Shown one piece after another: positions 17,485 through 25,951 of a DNA stretch of 64,000 bases. The notes under the pieces were generated by a model that saw only the letters and a program-made list of their open reading frames with translations, had not been told where the DNA came from and did not search any database. Where the stretch lies: assembly GCF_030209575.1 (NCBI RefSeq), contig NZ_JARVRS010000001.1, positions 558,001 to 622,000 on the forward strand. The letters run 5' to 3'. Both the position numbers and the translations under genes were made by a program. Position 1 is the stretch's first letter; every line of letters begins with the position of its first letter. Source of the DNA: Leifsonia sp. fls2-241-R2A-40a (GTDB taxonomy: Bacteria > Actinomycetota > Actinomycetes > Actinomycetales > Microbacteriaceae).

Positions 17485-18947
17485 CAGAGACCGAACGGGT
17501 TCGGCGTGAGCGTGTACTTCGTGTTCAGGTACTCGTGGATGCCCTCGAAGCCGCCCTCGCGTCCGAGGCCCGACTGCTTCACACCGCCGAACGGCGCCGC
17601 CGCGTTGGAGACGACGCCGACGTTGAGCCCCATCATCCCGGTCTCCAGGCGTTCGATCATCCGCTGACCGCGCGCCAGGTCCTTCGTGAAGACGTACGAC
17701 ACCAGCCCGAATTCGGTGTCGTTCGCCAGCCGCACCGCCTCGTCCTCGTCGGAGAAGCGGATGATCGACAGCACCGGACCGAAGATCTCCTGGCGCAGGA
17801 TCTCGCTGCCCGGGCGCACATCCGTCACCACGGTCGGCTCGAAGAACGTGCCCGTCCCGTCGACGCGGGAGCCGCCGGTGAGCACCGAGGCGCCGCGCTC
17901 GACGGCGTCCTCGAGCAGTTCGGAGGCCTTGTGGATGGCGTCCTCGTTGATCAGCGGACCGATCGTGACGTCGTCCTCGGTGCCGCGGCCGATCTTCAAC
18001 CCGTTGACCCGGTCTGTCACCCGGCAGGCGAACTCGTCGGCGACGGCCTCGTGCACGATGAACCGGTTCGCCGCGGTGCAGGCCTCTCCGATGTTGCGGA
18101 ACTTCGCGAGCATCGCGCCGTCGACCGCCCGGTCGAGGTCCGCGTCGTCGAATACGACGAACGGCGCGTTGCCTCCGAGCTCCATGGAGGTGCGGAGCAC
18201 GTTCTCGGACGCCTGCTGCAGCAGTTTCCGCCCCACCTCCGTCGACCCCGTGAACGACAGCTTGCGCAGCCGCGAGTCGGCGATGATCGGCGCCGACACC
18301 TTTCCGGAGGTGGTCGTCGTCACGACGTTGAGCACCCCCGGCGGCAGTCCCGCGTCCTCGAGCAGCCGCGCGAAGTAAAGGGTCGTGAGCGGCGTCAGCT
18401 CGGCCGGCTTGATGACGACCGTGCAGCCCGCGGCGAGCGCCGGCGAGATCTTGCGGGTCGCCATCGCCAGCGGGAAGTTCCAGGGGGTGATCAGGAAGCA
18501 CGGGCCGACGGGATGCTGCGACACGATCATCCGGCCGGTCCCCTCCGGGTTGCTCCCGTAGCGGCCGGAGATGCGCACGGCCTCCTCGGAGAACCAGCGG
18601 AGGAACTCGCCGCCGTACGTGACCTCGCCGTTCGCCTCCGCCAGCGGCTTGCCCATCTCGAGCGTCATCAGCAGCGCGAACTCGTCGCGCCGCTCCTGCA
18701 GCAGGTCGAAGGCGCGGCGCAGGATCTCGCCGCGCTCACGGGCGGGCGTCGCCGCCCAGTCCTCGGCGGCCGCGACGGCGGCATCCAGTGCCCGGATGCC
18801 GTCCTCCGGCGAGGCGTCCGCGATCTCCTTGATGCGCTCCCCGGTCGCCGGGTCGAACACCGGGAACGTGCCGGCGGACCCGGCCGTCCACTTTCCCCCG
18901 ATGTACAGACCGTCGGGCACTCGCTCGAGCAGAGCCTTCTCATCCAT
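17484..18947 (-). CDS. NAD(P)-dependent aldehyde dehydrogenase, succinate-semialdehyde dehydrogenase-like
   Basis: A 487-residue [12 protein letters not shown] near 152, K-P-A-E-L-T-P near 178, F-T-G-S-T-E-V-G near 232, general base Glu in M-E-L-G-G-N-A-P-F and nucleophile Cys in [12 protein letters not shown] near 288, then E-I-F-G-P-V-L. The overall pattern is closest to the GabD/succinate-semialdehyde branch, but the substrate is inferred only. It sits between an Lrp-type regulator and a thiolase, with one-base TGATG overlaps on both sides, so the four genes form one catabolic operon. Confidence 0.87.
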   Translation of the reverse strand: MDEKALLERVPDGLYIGGKWTAGSAGTFPVFDPATGERIKEIADASPEDGIRALDAAVAAAEDWAATPARERGEILRRAFDLLQERRDEFALLMTLEMGKPLAEANGEVTYGGEFLRWFSEEAVRISGRYGSNPEGTGRMIVSQHPVGPCFLITPWNFPLAMATRKISPALAAGCTVVIKPAELTPLTTLYFARLLEDAGLPPGVLNVVTTTTSGKVSAPIIADSRLRKLSFTGSTEVGRKLLQQASENVLRTSMELGGNAPFVVFDDADLDRAVDGAMLAKFRNIGEACTAANRFIVHEAVADEFACRVTDRVNGLKIGRGTEDDVTIGPLINEDAIHKASELLEDAVERGASVLTGGSRVDGTGTFFEPTVVTDVRPGSEILRQEIFGPVLSIIRFSDEDEAVRLANDTEFGLVSYVFTKDLARGQRMIERLETGMMGLNVGVVSNAAAPFGGVKQSGLGREGGFEGIHEYLNTKYTLTPNPFGL

Positions 18948-19450
18948 CAGCCGCGTTCCTCCTCATTCTCTTCGTCTTCATCGTCTGTCGTGACCGAGGC
19001 CAGCACCAGGGGGACCGCGCGGTGGTCGATCTTCGTCGCCAGGGCGATGACGGTCGATGTCCGCATGATCCCCGGGTCGCTCACGATGCGGTCGATCACC
19101 CGTTGCAGGTCGGCGTTCGATCGCGCGACCGCGCGGATCATCAGGTCCCCGGCGCCGGTGATGGTGTGCACCTCGAGCACCTCGGGGATCGCCTCCAGGT
19201 GCTCGACGACGGTCACATCCCACTCGCCCTGGGCGATCTCGGCGGTCACGAAGGCGGTCACGGGGTACCCGAGCCGGTCGGTGTCGACCGTCGGAGCGAA
19301 GTCGCGCACCACCCCCGAGCGCTGCAACCGGTCGAGCCTCGCCTGCACCGTCCCCCGCGCGACCCCCAGCCGCCGTGACGCCTCGAACACGCCGAGCCGC
19401 GGCTCTGTGGTCAGCAGCGCGATCAGATCGGCGTCGAGCTTGTCGATCAT
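18947..19450 (-). CDS. Lrp/AsnC-family transcriptional regulator
   Basis: A 167-residue regulator: N-terminal winged HTH (I-D-K-L-D-A-D-L-I-A-L-L through R-L-G-V-A-R-G-T-V-Q-A-R-L-D-R-L) and a C-terminal RAM/effector-binding domain (about 65-150) with V-H-T-I-T-G-A-G-D-L-M. The last 15 residues are almost purely acidic (D-D-E-D-E-E-N-E-E-E), an uncommon tail. Family members bind amino acids or related small molecules. As first gene of the operon with an excellent GAAGGAGG site, it probably controls itself and the ALDH-thiolase-SDR genes. Confidence 0.9.
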   Translation of the reverse strand: MIDKLDADLIALLTTEPRLGVFEASRRLGVARGTVQARLDRLQRSGVVRDFAPTVDTDRLGYPVTAFVTAEIAQGEWDVTVVEHLEAIPEVLEVHTITGAGDLMIRAVARSNADLQRVIDRIVSDPGIMRTSTVIALATKIDHRAVPLVLASVTTDDEDEENEEERG

Positions 19451-19508
19451 GCGACCTCCTTCGGTCCTCGCACATCGTACGACGCAGGGTACGCGTCCGC
19501 GCCATGCA

Positions 19509-20237
19509 CTACAGCACGCCGACCGCAGCCCCCAGGAACGGCAGAGCCGCCTGCTTGAACCCGCGCGCGCTCAACGTCGTGACATGGTTGCGCTTCGGCA
19601 GCACCACCAGTTCGGCGCCGAGCAGCCGGGCGGCCTCGTCGGCGCCGTCCGTGACCGGGTCGGCGTCGCCGACCACCAGCATCGTGGGGACCGTGCTGGC
19701 GAGCGGCAGCGGGTGCGCCGCCATCCCGGCGGCGCAGGCCGCGAGGGCCTCCCGGTCGACGCCGGGCGCCTGGCGGAGGGAGGCGAGCAGGGGCGCGAGC
19801 GGACTGCTCGCATCGAGCGCCGACGGCTCGTCGCGGAGTGCGGCCTGGACGGCCGAGACTCCCCAGTGCCCGAACTGCTCGACCGTCCCGACGCCCCCGA
19901 CCACCAGGCGCCGCATGCGCGAGGGGGTGAGGCCGACCAGCGCGAGCGAGACCCAGCTCCCCATCGAGTAGCCCATCGCATCCACCTGCTCGACGCCCTG
20001 CTCGTCGAGGACGCCGAGAAGGTCCTGCGCGAGCAGCTCGGGCGAGTAGGCGGCCGCTTCGTGCGGGCTGTCGCTCCGGCCGTGGCCGCGCAGGTCGGGG
20101 ACGATCGCTCCGCGGCCCGCAGCGGCGAGCGCGGCGACCCAGCCTGTCGCCTCCCAGGTCATCGAGCCGTTCGACGCGAAGCCGTGGACGAGCAGCACCG
20201 GGTCCGGACCCGGGTGGCGGTCGACGTGGATGCGCAC
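19509..20237 (-). CDS. Alpha/beta-fold hydrolase
   Basis: A 242-residue single-domain hydrolase. Oxyanion segment V-L-L-V-H-G-F-A-S-N-G near residue 15, nucleophile elbow G-Y-S-M-G-S-W near 95, acid Asp in V-V-G-D-A-D-P-V and base His in K-R-N-H-V-T-T. GTG 20237 lies 4 nt after the stop of the E1-like gene, so the pair is translationally coupled. The resemblance is to carboxylesterases and lactonases; the catalytic triad looks intact, but nothing shows the substrate. The next gene downstream (Lrp regulator) is 58 nt away and may be separately transcribed. Confidence 0.82.
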   Translation of the reverse strand: MRIHVDRHPGPDPVLLVHGFASNGSMTWEATGWVAALAAAGRGAIVPDLRGHGRSDSPHEAAAYSPELLAQDLLGVLDEQGVEQVDAMGYSMGSWVSLALVGLTPSRMRRLVVGGVGTVEQFGHWGVSAVQAALRDEPSALDASSPLAPLLASLRQAPGVDREALAACAAGMAAHPLPLASTVPTMLVVGDADPVTDGADEAARLLGAELVVLPKRNHVTTLSARGFKQAALPFLGAAVGVL

Positions 20238-20241
20238 GCCG

Positions 20242-21156
20242 TCACTGCTCCCGCAGCACGTCGGCACCGAAGAAATCGGCACCGAGGAGGGCGCCGTCGC
20301 GCACCCGGTCCGCGAGTGCTCCGGCCGTGTCGGCCACCTCGGCGAAGAACTCGTCGCCGACCGTTCCCGTCTGGCGGAGCTTCTGCTCGCACAGGGCGAG
20401 CGGGTCGCGGGCCGGCCGCCTCGGCGTCTCGCCGGAGACGAGCGAGGGCCCCGCCCCATCCGAGGATCGAGCGGTGATCGGCAGGATGACCGTCGGTCCT
20501 CCGCCGCTGCGTGCGCGGTCCAGAGCCTCGGCCGTCGCGTCGTAGACGGCGAGCACGTCGTCGCCGTCGACCCGCACAGCGGGCACCGCATGGTCGGCAA
20601 CCGGGATGTCCCGGTCGTCCTGCAGGAAGAACACGACGGGAAGGCTCGAGGCCGCCGCCGCATCCATCGCGTCCCGCAGCACGGTCCCCTGCGTGGCGGC
20701 GTCCGTGTCACCGCCGAGGTACGCCAGGGCCGCGCCGCCCGTGCGGTCGAGCTTGGCGGCGAGTGCCCAGCCGACCGCGTGGGTCACGGCACTGCTCGCG
20801 GCCGGATCGCCGACCGCCTGGGGCGTATCGGCATTCCCGAGGTGCCCGCGCCACCGGCCGCGCCCACGGCGCGCTGCGAGGTGGGCGACCGGGTCGGCGC
20901 CCAGGGCGACGGCCACTCCCAGCTCTCCGGCTCCCGGCGAGACGAAGTCGACCGCAGGGTCCAGCGCTGCGGTCCCTCCGACCTGGGCCGCTTCCGAGCC
21001 GCGCAGCGGCACATGTGCCGCGCTGACGCCCTGCCCCTCCATCGCGATCGCGTCGCGTTCGAGGCGCCGGACGATCGCCATCGTCCGGTACAGGCGACGC
21101 AGGAGGGCGGCGTCGTCAGGGCGCGCAGCAGCGCGCTGCGGGGCGGTCAGCGTCAT
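20242..21156 (-). CDS. Orphan, degenerate 2-oxoacid dehydrogenase E1-alpha-like protein
   Basis: A 304-residue protein aligning with E1-alpha: L-Y-R-T-M-A-I-V-R-R-L-E near the N-terminus, R-G-S-E-A-A-Q-V-G near 50, the central V-T-H-A-V-G-W-A-L-A-A-K and F-F-L-Q-D-D. Usual E1-alpha is about 330-380 aa. The thiamine-diphosphate motif (G-D-G...N-N) reads G-D-T...D-D, and the Y-R-E-H segment reads G-A-G-E-L-G, so cofactor binding is doubtful. No E1-beta, E2 or E3 gene is near. ATG 21156 is chosen for its GGGAGAG site; a GTG at 21174 would place that site inside the ORF. It may be a repurposed fold or a decaying enzyme. Confidence 0.72.
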   Translation of the reverse strand: MTLTAPQRAAARPDDAALLRRLYRTMAIVRRLERDAIAMEGQGVSAAHVPLRGSEAAQVGGTAALDPAVDFVSPGAGELGVAVALGADPVAHLAARRGRGRWRGHLGNADTPQAVGDPAASSAVTHAVGWALAAKLDRTGGAALAYLGGDTDAATQGTVLRDAMDAAAASSLPVVFFLQDDRDIPVADHAVPAVRVDGDDVLAVYDATAEALDRARSGGGPTVILPITARSSDGAGPSLVSGETPRRPARDPLALCEQKLRQTGTVGDEFFAEVADTAGALADRVRDGALLGADFFGADVLREQ

Positions 21157-21223
21157 GATGCAACTCTCCCGCACCCACGATCAGGCACCAAGTCGTACAG
21201 CAGACGTTGGTCAATCTGCCGGA

Positions 21224-23425
21224 TCAGGACGAGATTTCCGCCCTTCTACTGTGCATCTTGTCCTGCCAGAGCTTCGAGGGCCACCAGATGGCGCGGCCGA
21301 TGTCGTACGACACGGCCGGTACCAGGAGCGACCGCACGACGACGGTGTCCAGCAGCACCCCGAAGGCGACGATGAACGCGATCTGCACGAGGAACAGGAT
21401 CGGGATGACCGCGAGCGCCGCGAACGTCGCGGCCAGCACGACACCGGCCGACGTGATGACGCTGCCCGTGACACCCAGTCCGCGCAGGATGCCCGGACGC
21501 GTCCCCAGGCGCAGCGACTCCTCGCGCACCCGTGTCATCAAGAAGATGTTGTAATCCACCCCGAGCGCCACCAGGAACACGAACCCGAACAGGGGCACCG
21601 CGGCGTCCGCACCCGGGAATCCGAAGACGTGGTTGAACACGAGCGCCGAGACTCCCAGCGCCGCCGCATACGAGAGCACGACGCTGCCGATCAGCAGCAC
21701 CGGCGCGACGATCGAGCGCAGGAGCAGCATGAGGATGACGAGGATCACCGCCAGCACGATCGGGATGATCTTCGCCAGGTCGCTCTGTGCCGTCTCGTTC
21801 GTGTCGAGGGCGATCGCCGTCACACCGCCGACGAGCACCGAGCCGTCGTCGGAGAGCGAACCGCGCAGGTCCTTCACCACGCGCTCGGCGGCGGACGAGT
21901 CCGGTTCGGAGGCGAGCGTTGCCTGGATGAGCACGTGGCCGTCCTTCACGACCGGTTCCGCCGGCGCGCCCTCCTGGGGCCGTCCACCGCCCGTGTAGAA
22001 CGCTGCGGATGCGACACCGTCGGTCTTCTGGGTCGCGGCGAGCACGTCATCCGCCTTCGATTCCGGCGCGACGATCAGCACGGGAGACCCGGACCCGGCG
22101 TCGAAGTGCTTGGCGACGATCGCCTGCCCGTCGACGGCGTCCGACTGCGACAGGATGACGTCCGTCTGCTGCACTCCGTTCGCCTTCAACTGGGTCAGTC
22201 CGAGCGCGCACGCCGCGAGCAGCACGAAGGAGACGATCCACGTGACCCGCGGTCGGCGGGCGATCAGCCGCCCGACGCGCAGCCAGAGACCGCGGATGCC
22301 CTCCAGCCCACTGAGCGCAGCGCCCTCGACGGGCTTGTGATGACGGCCGCCGACGACCGGCCGGAACGGCCAGAACGACGCGCGCCCGAAGATCGCCAGC
22401 AGTGCCGGCAGCAGCGTGAGCGCGGACAGCAGCGAGAAGACGATCCCGATCGCGGCGATCGGCCCGAGGCTCTTGTTCGAGTTGAGGTCCGAGAAGAGCA
22501 GGCAGAGCAGGGCCAGGATGACGGTCGCGCCGGAGGCGACGATCGGCTCGAGGGACGCTTTCCAGGCACGGAGGATCGCTACCCACCGCGACTGCTCGAC
22601 CTCGAGCGCTTCGCGGTAGCGCGCGACCAGCAGCAGCGAGTAGTCGGTCGCCGCGCCGATGACGAGGATCGACAGGATGCCCTGGCTCTGCCCGGACAGC
22701 TTGATCCATCCCCAGAGGGCGAACAGGTAGACGAAGAGGATGGCCGCGCAGAGCGCGAAGATCGAGGTGAACAGCACGAGGAACGGCAGCAGCAGGGCCC
22801 GGTAGACCAGCAGCAGGATGACGAACACCGCCGCGACCGCGACAAGGAGCAGGATGCCGTCGATCCCGCCGAACGCGTTGACGAGGTCGGCCGTCAGCCC
22901 CGCCGGGCCGGTGACCCAGGCGCGCGCGCCGTCGGGCACGTTCTCGTCGGCCACGGCCCGCAGGTCGGCGACGACGGTCTTCACCTCGTCGGTATTGGCC
23001 ACAGGCACGATGTACTCGACCGCCCGACCGTCCTCCGACGGGATCGGGCCGGCCACGCTGGTGCTCGCGCCCTCCGGCGGGGCCTGGACGCCGTCCACAT
23101 GGCCGAGCTTCGTCCCGAGGTCGGCGTAGGTCGTCCCGAGCTCGCTCTTCGGGATGCTGTCGTCCGCCTGCACGACGACGATGGCGGGGATCGACCCGGA
23201 GTCGGTGAACCGCTTCTGCCAGTCCTGCACTTCGGTGGACTCAGCGCTCGCGGGAAGGAAGGCCGCCTGATCGTTGCTGGAGACGCCGGAGAGCTTGCCG
23301 AAGGTCGGCCCCCCGATGCCGGCGACGACCAGCCAGATCAGGACCAGGACGGTCGGGACCACGATCCGCAGCCATCGCGCCGGTGCGTGCGGGCTGGCGG
23401 GCCGGTCTTCGGCTTCCTTGGGCAC
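21224..23425 (-). CDS. MMPL-family (RND-type) membrane transporter
   Basis: A 733-residue protein with two repeated halves: one helix near 20-40, a large exterior domain (about 45-195), five helices (200-370), a helix near 400, a second exterior domain (420-540) and five helices to the end. G-A-A-T-D-Y-S-L-L in the first half and A-L-G-V-D-Y-N-I-F in the second carry the paired Asp-Tyr motifs used for proton coupling in MmpL proteins. The YdfJ/MmpL family exports lipids, siderophores or drugs. GTG 23425 has a CAGGAG site. A strong promoter with an operator-like repeat lies just upstream, but no regulator gene is adjacent. Confidence 0.88.
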   Translation of the reverse strand: MPKEAEDRPASPHAPARWLRIVVPTVLVLIWLVVAGIGGPTFGKLSGVSSNDQAAFLPASAESTEVQDWQKRFTDSGSIPAIVVVQADDSIPKSELGTTYADLGTKLGHVDGVQAPPEGASTSVAGPIPSEDGRAVEYIVPVANTDEVKTVVADLRAVADENVPDGARAWVTGPAGLTADLVNAFGGIDGILLLVAVAAVFVILLLVYRALLLPFLVLFTSIFALCAAILFVYLFALWGWIKLSGQSQGILSILVIGAATDYSLLLVARYREALEVEQSRWVAILRAWKASLEPIVASGATVILALLCLLFSDLNSNKSLGPIAAIGIVFSLLSALTLLPALLAIFGRASFWPFRPVVGGRHHKPVEGAALSGLEGIRGLWLRVGRLIARRPRVTWIVSFVLLAACALGLTQLKANGVQQTDVILSQSDAVDGQAIVAKHFDAGSGSPVLIVAPESKADDVLAATQKTDGVASAAFYTGGGRPQEGAPAEPVVKDGHVLIQATLASEPDSSAAERVVKDLRGSLSDDGSVLVGGVTAIALDTNETAQSDLAKIIPIVLAVILVILMLLLRSIVAPVLLIGSVVLSYAAALGVSALVFNHVFGFPGADAAVPLFGFVFLVALGVDYNIFLMTRVREESLRLGTRPGILRGLGVTGSVITSAGVVLAATFAALAVIPILFLVQIAFIVAFGVLLDTVVVRSLLVPAVSYDIGRAIWWPSKLWQDKMHSRRAEISS

Positions 23426-23436
23426 TTCGCCTCCTG

Positions 23437-23487
23437 ATTACTAGACTAGCTAGCAATTACCATAGCGTGGATGCGCGCCGGCGTCCA
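23437..23487 (-). promoter_or_regulatory. MMPL promoter with inverted repeat over the transcription start
   Basis: On the minus strand -35 TGGACG (complement of 23482-23487), a 17-nt spacer and -10 TATGGT (complement of 23459-23464) predict a start near 23452. The imperfect dyad ATTGCTAG-N5-CTAGTAAT (23437-23457, one mismatch) covers that start and the early leader, the classical place for a MarR- or TetR-type repressor. Confidence 0.6.
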
Positions 23488-23501
23488 CGCGGGAGGCAGG
23501 C

Positions 23502-24077
23502 TCAGGCGACCACTTCCGCCCCCGCCTCGGCCAGTTCGGCGAGCGCCGCCTCGGACGACGCCGGGGCCACCCCCGCCACCAGGGACGTCAGCACCCGGAC
23601 CTGCCGGCCGTTCGCGAGCGCATCCAGAGCCGACGCCCGCACGCAGTAGTCGGTCGCGATCCCTACGACATCGATGGTCTGGATGCCGTGCTCGTCCAGC
23701 AGCTGGTGCACGGTCTCGCCCGACTCCGTCCGGCCCTCGAACAGCGAGTACGCGGGCACGCCCTGACCTTTGCGCACGTGGAAGCCCACCCGCGCGGTGT
23801 CGAACGCGGGGTGGTAGTCGGCGCCCGGCGTCCCGGCGACGCAGTGCACCGGCCAGCTGTCCACGAAGTCCGGCTCGGAGTCCGATGCGAAGTGGCCGCC
23901 GTTGTCATTGTGACCGTCGTGCCAGTCGCGGCTGGCGACGATGAGCGCGTAGTCGTCGGCATGCTCCGCCAAGTACTCGGTGATGCCGGCGGCGACCGCG
24001 GAGCCGCCGTCGACCCCGAGCGCCCCTCCCTCGGTGAAGTCGTTCTGCACGTCGACGATGAAGAGCGCCTTGGTCAT
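23502..24077 (-). CDS. pncA: Nicotinamidase/pyrazinamidase of the isochorismatase fold
   Basis: Hydrolyses nicotinamide to nicotinate for NAD salvage. The 191-residue protein shows catalytic Asp in I-V-D-V-Q-N-D-F, metal ligands in S-R-D-W-H-D-G-H-N-D-N-G-G-H-F, Lys in H-V-R-K-G and nucleophile Cys in I-A-T-D-Y-C-V-R. Length and motif order match PncA. It lies 58 nt downstream of a DD-carboxypeptidase gene on the same strand with its own start; a functional link between the two is not evident. Confidence 0.9.
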   Translation of the reverse strand: MTKALFIVDVQNDFTEGGALGVDGGSAVAAGITEYLAEHADDYALIVASRDWHDGHNDNGGHFASDSEPDFVDSWPVHCVAGTPGADYHPAFDTARVGFHVRKGQGVPAYSLFEGRTESGETVHQLLDEHGIQTIDVVGIATDYCVRASALDALANGRQVRVLTSLVAGVAPASSEAALAELAEAGAEVVA

Positions 24078-24135
24078 GCCGTCCTCCGGGGTGATGATCG
24101 CTGCGGGATGGTGTGGTCGCGTTCCGGACCGCGCC

Positions 24136-25635
24136 TCAGCCGTTGGAGAGGTTGTCCCCGCAGTTGTAGAACCCTGCGACGAGACTGTCGATCGCCTGCT
24201 TCGCATTGTCGCTCACGTCGCCCAGCGCGAAGACCGCGAAGGTCAGCGGGGTGCCGTCCGCCGCGTTGACGATGCCCGAGAGGGTGTACCCGTGGTCGAT
24301 CCATCCCGTCTTGGCGAAGACCGAGCCCCGGGCGACCGCGCTGGAGCCGGTGAACCGGTTGTAGCCCGGCCCGAGCGTCCCGGACTTGCCCGCGACGGGT
24401 AGTCCGTCGTAGACGACGCCGAGCCCGTTCTGCCGGTTCAGCACCTTGATGAAGAGCTGCGTGAGGTACGACGGCGGAACCGCGTTGTCGCCGCTGAGGC
24501 CGGAGCCGTCGGCGATGTGGATGCCCGCGGTGTCGATCCCGTAGCCCTTCAGCCCGGCGAGCACTCCCGCATTGAGCGCGTCGAAGGTGTTGCCCGCGCC
24601 GTTCTTGATGGCCACCAGGCGCGCGAGCTCTTCCATGATCGTGTTGTCGGAGACGCGCATCGCCTGATCGATCAGGGTCGTCACAGGCTGCGACTGCACG
24701 ACGCCGAGCTGGCGCGCGCCGGCGGGTGCGACACCCTGGCTGACGCCGACGTTGGTGCCGAGGTACTGCTGGAAGTACTGCACGGCCCGCGCCACCGGGT
24801 CGGTGCTCCGCGGCGACTCCACCGCGGTGGGATCGTCACGATCGCCGTCGACCATGAGCGCGGTCATGTACGGGGTCGACCCTTCGACGACGCGCTCCTC
24901 GTGCTCATCCCAGCTGGGCTGCCAGAACGGCGCGCCGAAGAGGGAGGCGTCCACGACGATCGAGGTGATCTGCTGGCCGCCCATGGCCTGCTTCACCTGG
25001 TTGGCGAGATCCTGCATGGTCGGCGCGCCGGTGTAGAACGAGGCCTGGCCGTCCGGCAGACGCGACAGCGTGACGTCGCCGCCGCCCACGATAACGACCT
25101 GGCCGGGCGTGCTGCCTGCGACCACCGTGGTGGACACCCGGTAGTCGGGACCGAGCGTGGAGAGGGCCGCCGCGGAGGTGAGAGTCTTCAGCACCGACGC
25201 GGTCGGACCCGGCTTCACGCCGTTGCGGTCGAACAGGGTCTGGCCCGTCTTCGCGTTCACCACCTGGGCCTCGAGGGTTCCGAGGCGGCCGTCGGTCGCG
25301 AGGCCGCCCACGGAACAGGTGCGGATGCGGGTCGCGGCCGGCTGGTTGGCGGGCACCGGGCGCGCCGGGTCGGCGGTCGGGATGGGCGTCGGCGTCGGGG
25401 TGGACGAGCGGGTAGCGCTCGCGCTCGGCGTCGGCCGCCCTGCAGCCTCGGCCGGCGAGCCGACCGTCGCGCCCAGTGCGACGCTGCCGGAAGCGAGGAG
25501 CACGAAGACGACCGCAGCTCCCGCCGCCATCCAGGTCTTCGGGTGCGTGCGGATCGCCGTCAGGACTCCCGCGAGCACGCCACCGCCGGGCTTGGTGCCG
25601 GGCACACCGGTCTCCGGCTTGTCCGATTCGCGCAT
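24136..25635 (-). CDS. dacB: D-alanyl-D-alanine carboxypeptidase, PBP4/DacB type (peptidase S13)
   Basis: A 499-residue envelope protein that trims or cleaves peptidoglycan stem peptides. A membrane segment lies near residues 34-56, followed by a Pro/Thr/Ser-rich linker to about 105. The catalytic set is S-V-L-K in T-A-S-V-L-K-T-L, S-D-N in R-V-S-D-N-T-I-M-E and K-T-G in V-F-A-K-T-G-W. A second K-S-G in V-A-G-K-S-G-T-L is nearby and is not the canonical third motif. The start ATG 25635 lacks a Shine-Dalgarno and lies 6 nt after TAACAT, so the transcript may be leaderless. Confidence 0.92.
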   Translation of the reverse strand: MRESDKPETGVPGTKPGGGVLAGVLTAIRTHPKTWMAAGAAVVFVLLASGSVALGATVGSPAEAAGRPTPSASATRSSTPTPTPIPTADPARPVPANQPAATRIRTCSVGGLATDGRLGTLEAQVVNAKTGQTLFDRNGVKPGPTASVLKTLTSAAALSTLGPDYRVSTTVVAGSTPGQVVIVGGGDVTLSRLPDGQASFYTGAPTMQDLANQVKQAMGGQQITSIVVDASLFGAPFWQPSWDEHEERVVEGSTPYMTALMVDGDRDDPTAVESPRSTDPVARAVQYFQQYLGTNVGVSQGVAPAGARQLGVVQSQPVTTLIDQAMRVSDNTIMEELARLVAIKNGAGNTFDALNAGVLAGLKGYGIDTAGIHIADGSGLSGDNAVPPSYLTQLFIKVLNRQNGLGVVYDGLPVAGKSGTLGPGYNRFTGSSAVARGSVFAKTGWIDHGYTLSGIVNAADGTPLTFAVFALGDVSDNAKQAIDSLVAGFYNCGDNLSNG

Positions 25636-25684
25636 CCGGGTATGTTACCGGGGGTTTCTGAATGCTGCTACGCTCCCCGATTCG

Positions 25685-25900
25685 TCATTCCTTCTTCCTG
25701 TGGAGGGCGTCCGGCTTGTGCACCGCCTCCTTGCCCGTCTTGTCGCTCTTCACCAGGTACTGCGGGTCGTCCTTCGACGCGCGGACCGTGCGGCCCGCCG
25801 CCTCGGTGTCCTCGGTGACCTTCTTCTCGACCTCGCCCGGCACGTCCACGCCGTGGGATGACCACTCGACGTGATCGCCGCGCTTCAACTCGTCCGCCAT
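25685..25900 (-). CDS. Small DUF2945 (Tudor-like, HVA1) protein
   Basis: A 71-residue basic protein with K-R-G-D-H-V-E-W-S-S-H-G, V-T-E-D-T-E-A-A-G-R-T-V and Y-L-V-K-S-D-K-T-G-K-E-A-V-H-K-P, the full pattern of the DUF2945 hypervirulence-associated Tudor-like family. These small proteins are widespread in actinobacteria and have no established role. ATG 25900 is used; a TTG at 25912 would add four residues. It ends 50 nt before the DD-carboxypeptidase start on the same strand. Confidence 0.82.
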   Translation of the reverse strand: MADELKRGDHVEWSSHGVDVPGEVEKKVTEDTEAAGRTVRASKDDPQYLVKSDKTGKEAVHKPDALHRKKE

Positions 25901-25951
25901 GACCGCAGCCAACCACCACGGGTGATCCGCCGCCAGGGTCCGGCGTCGCTC

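Noticed and set aside
17535-23437. Very long plus-strand frames (980 and 943 codons) opposite ALDH, hydrolase, E1-like and MMPL genes
   Set aside because: They cross several well-supported genes and gene boundaries and have a shadow-frame composition.
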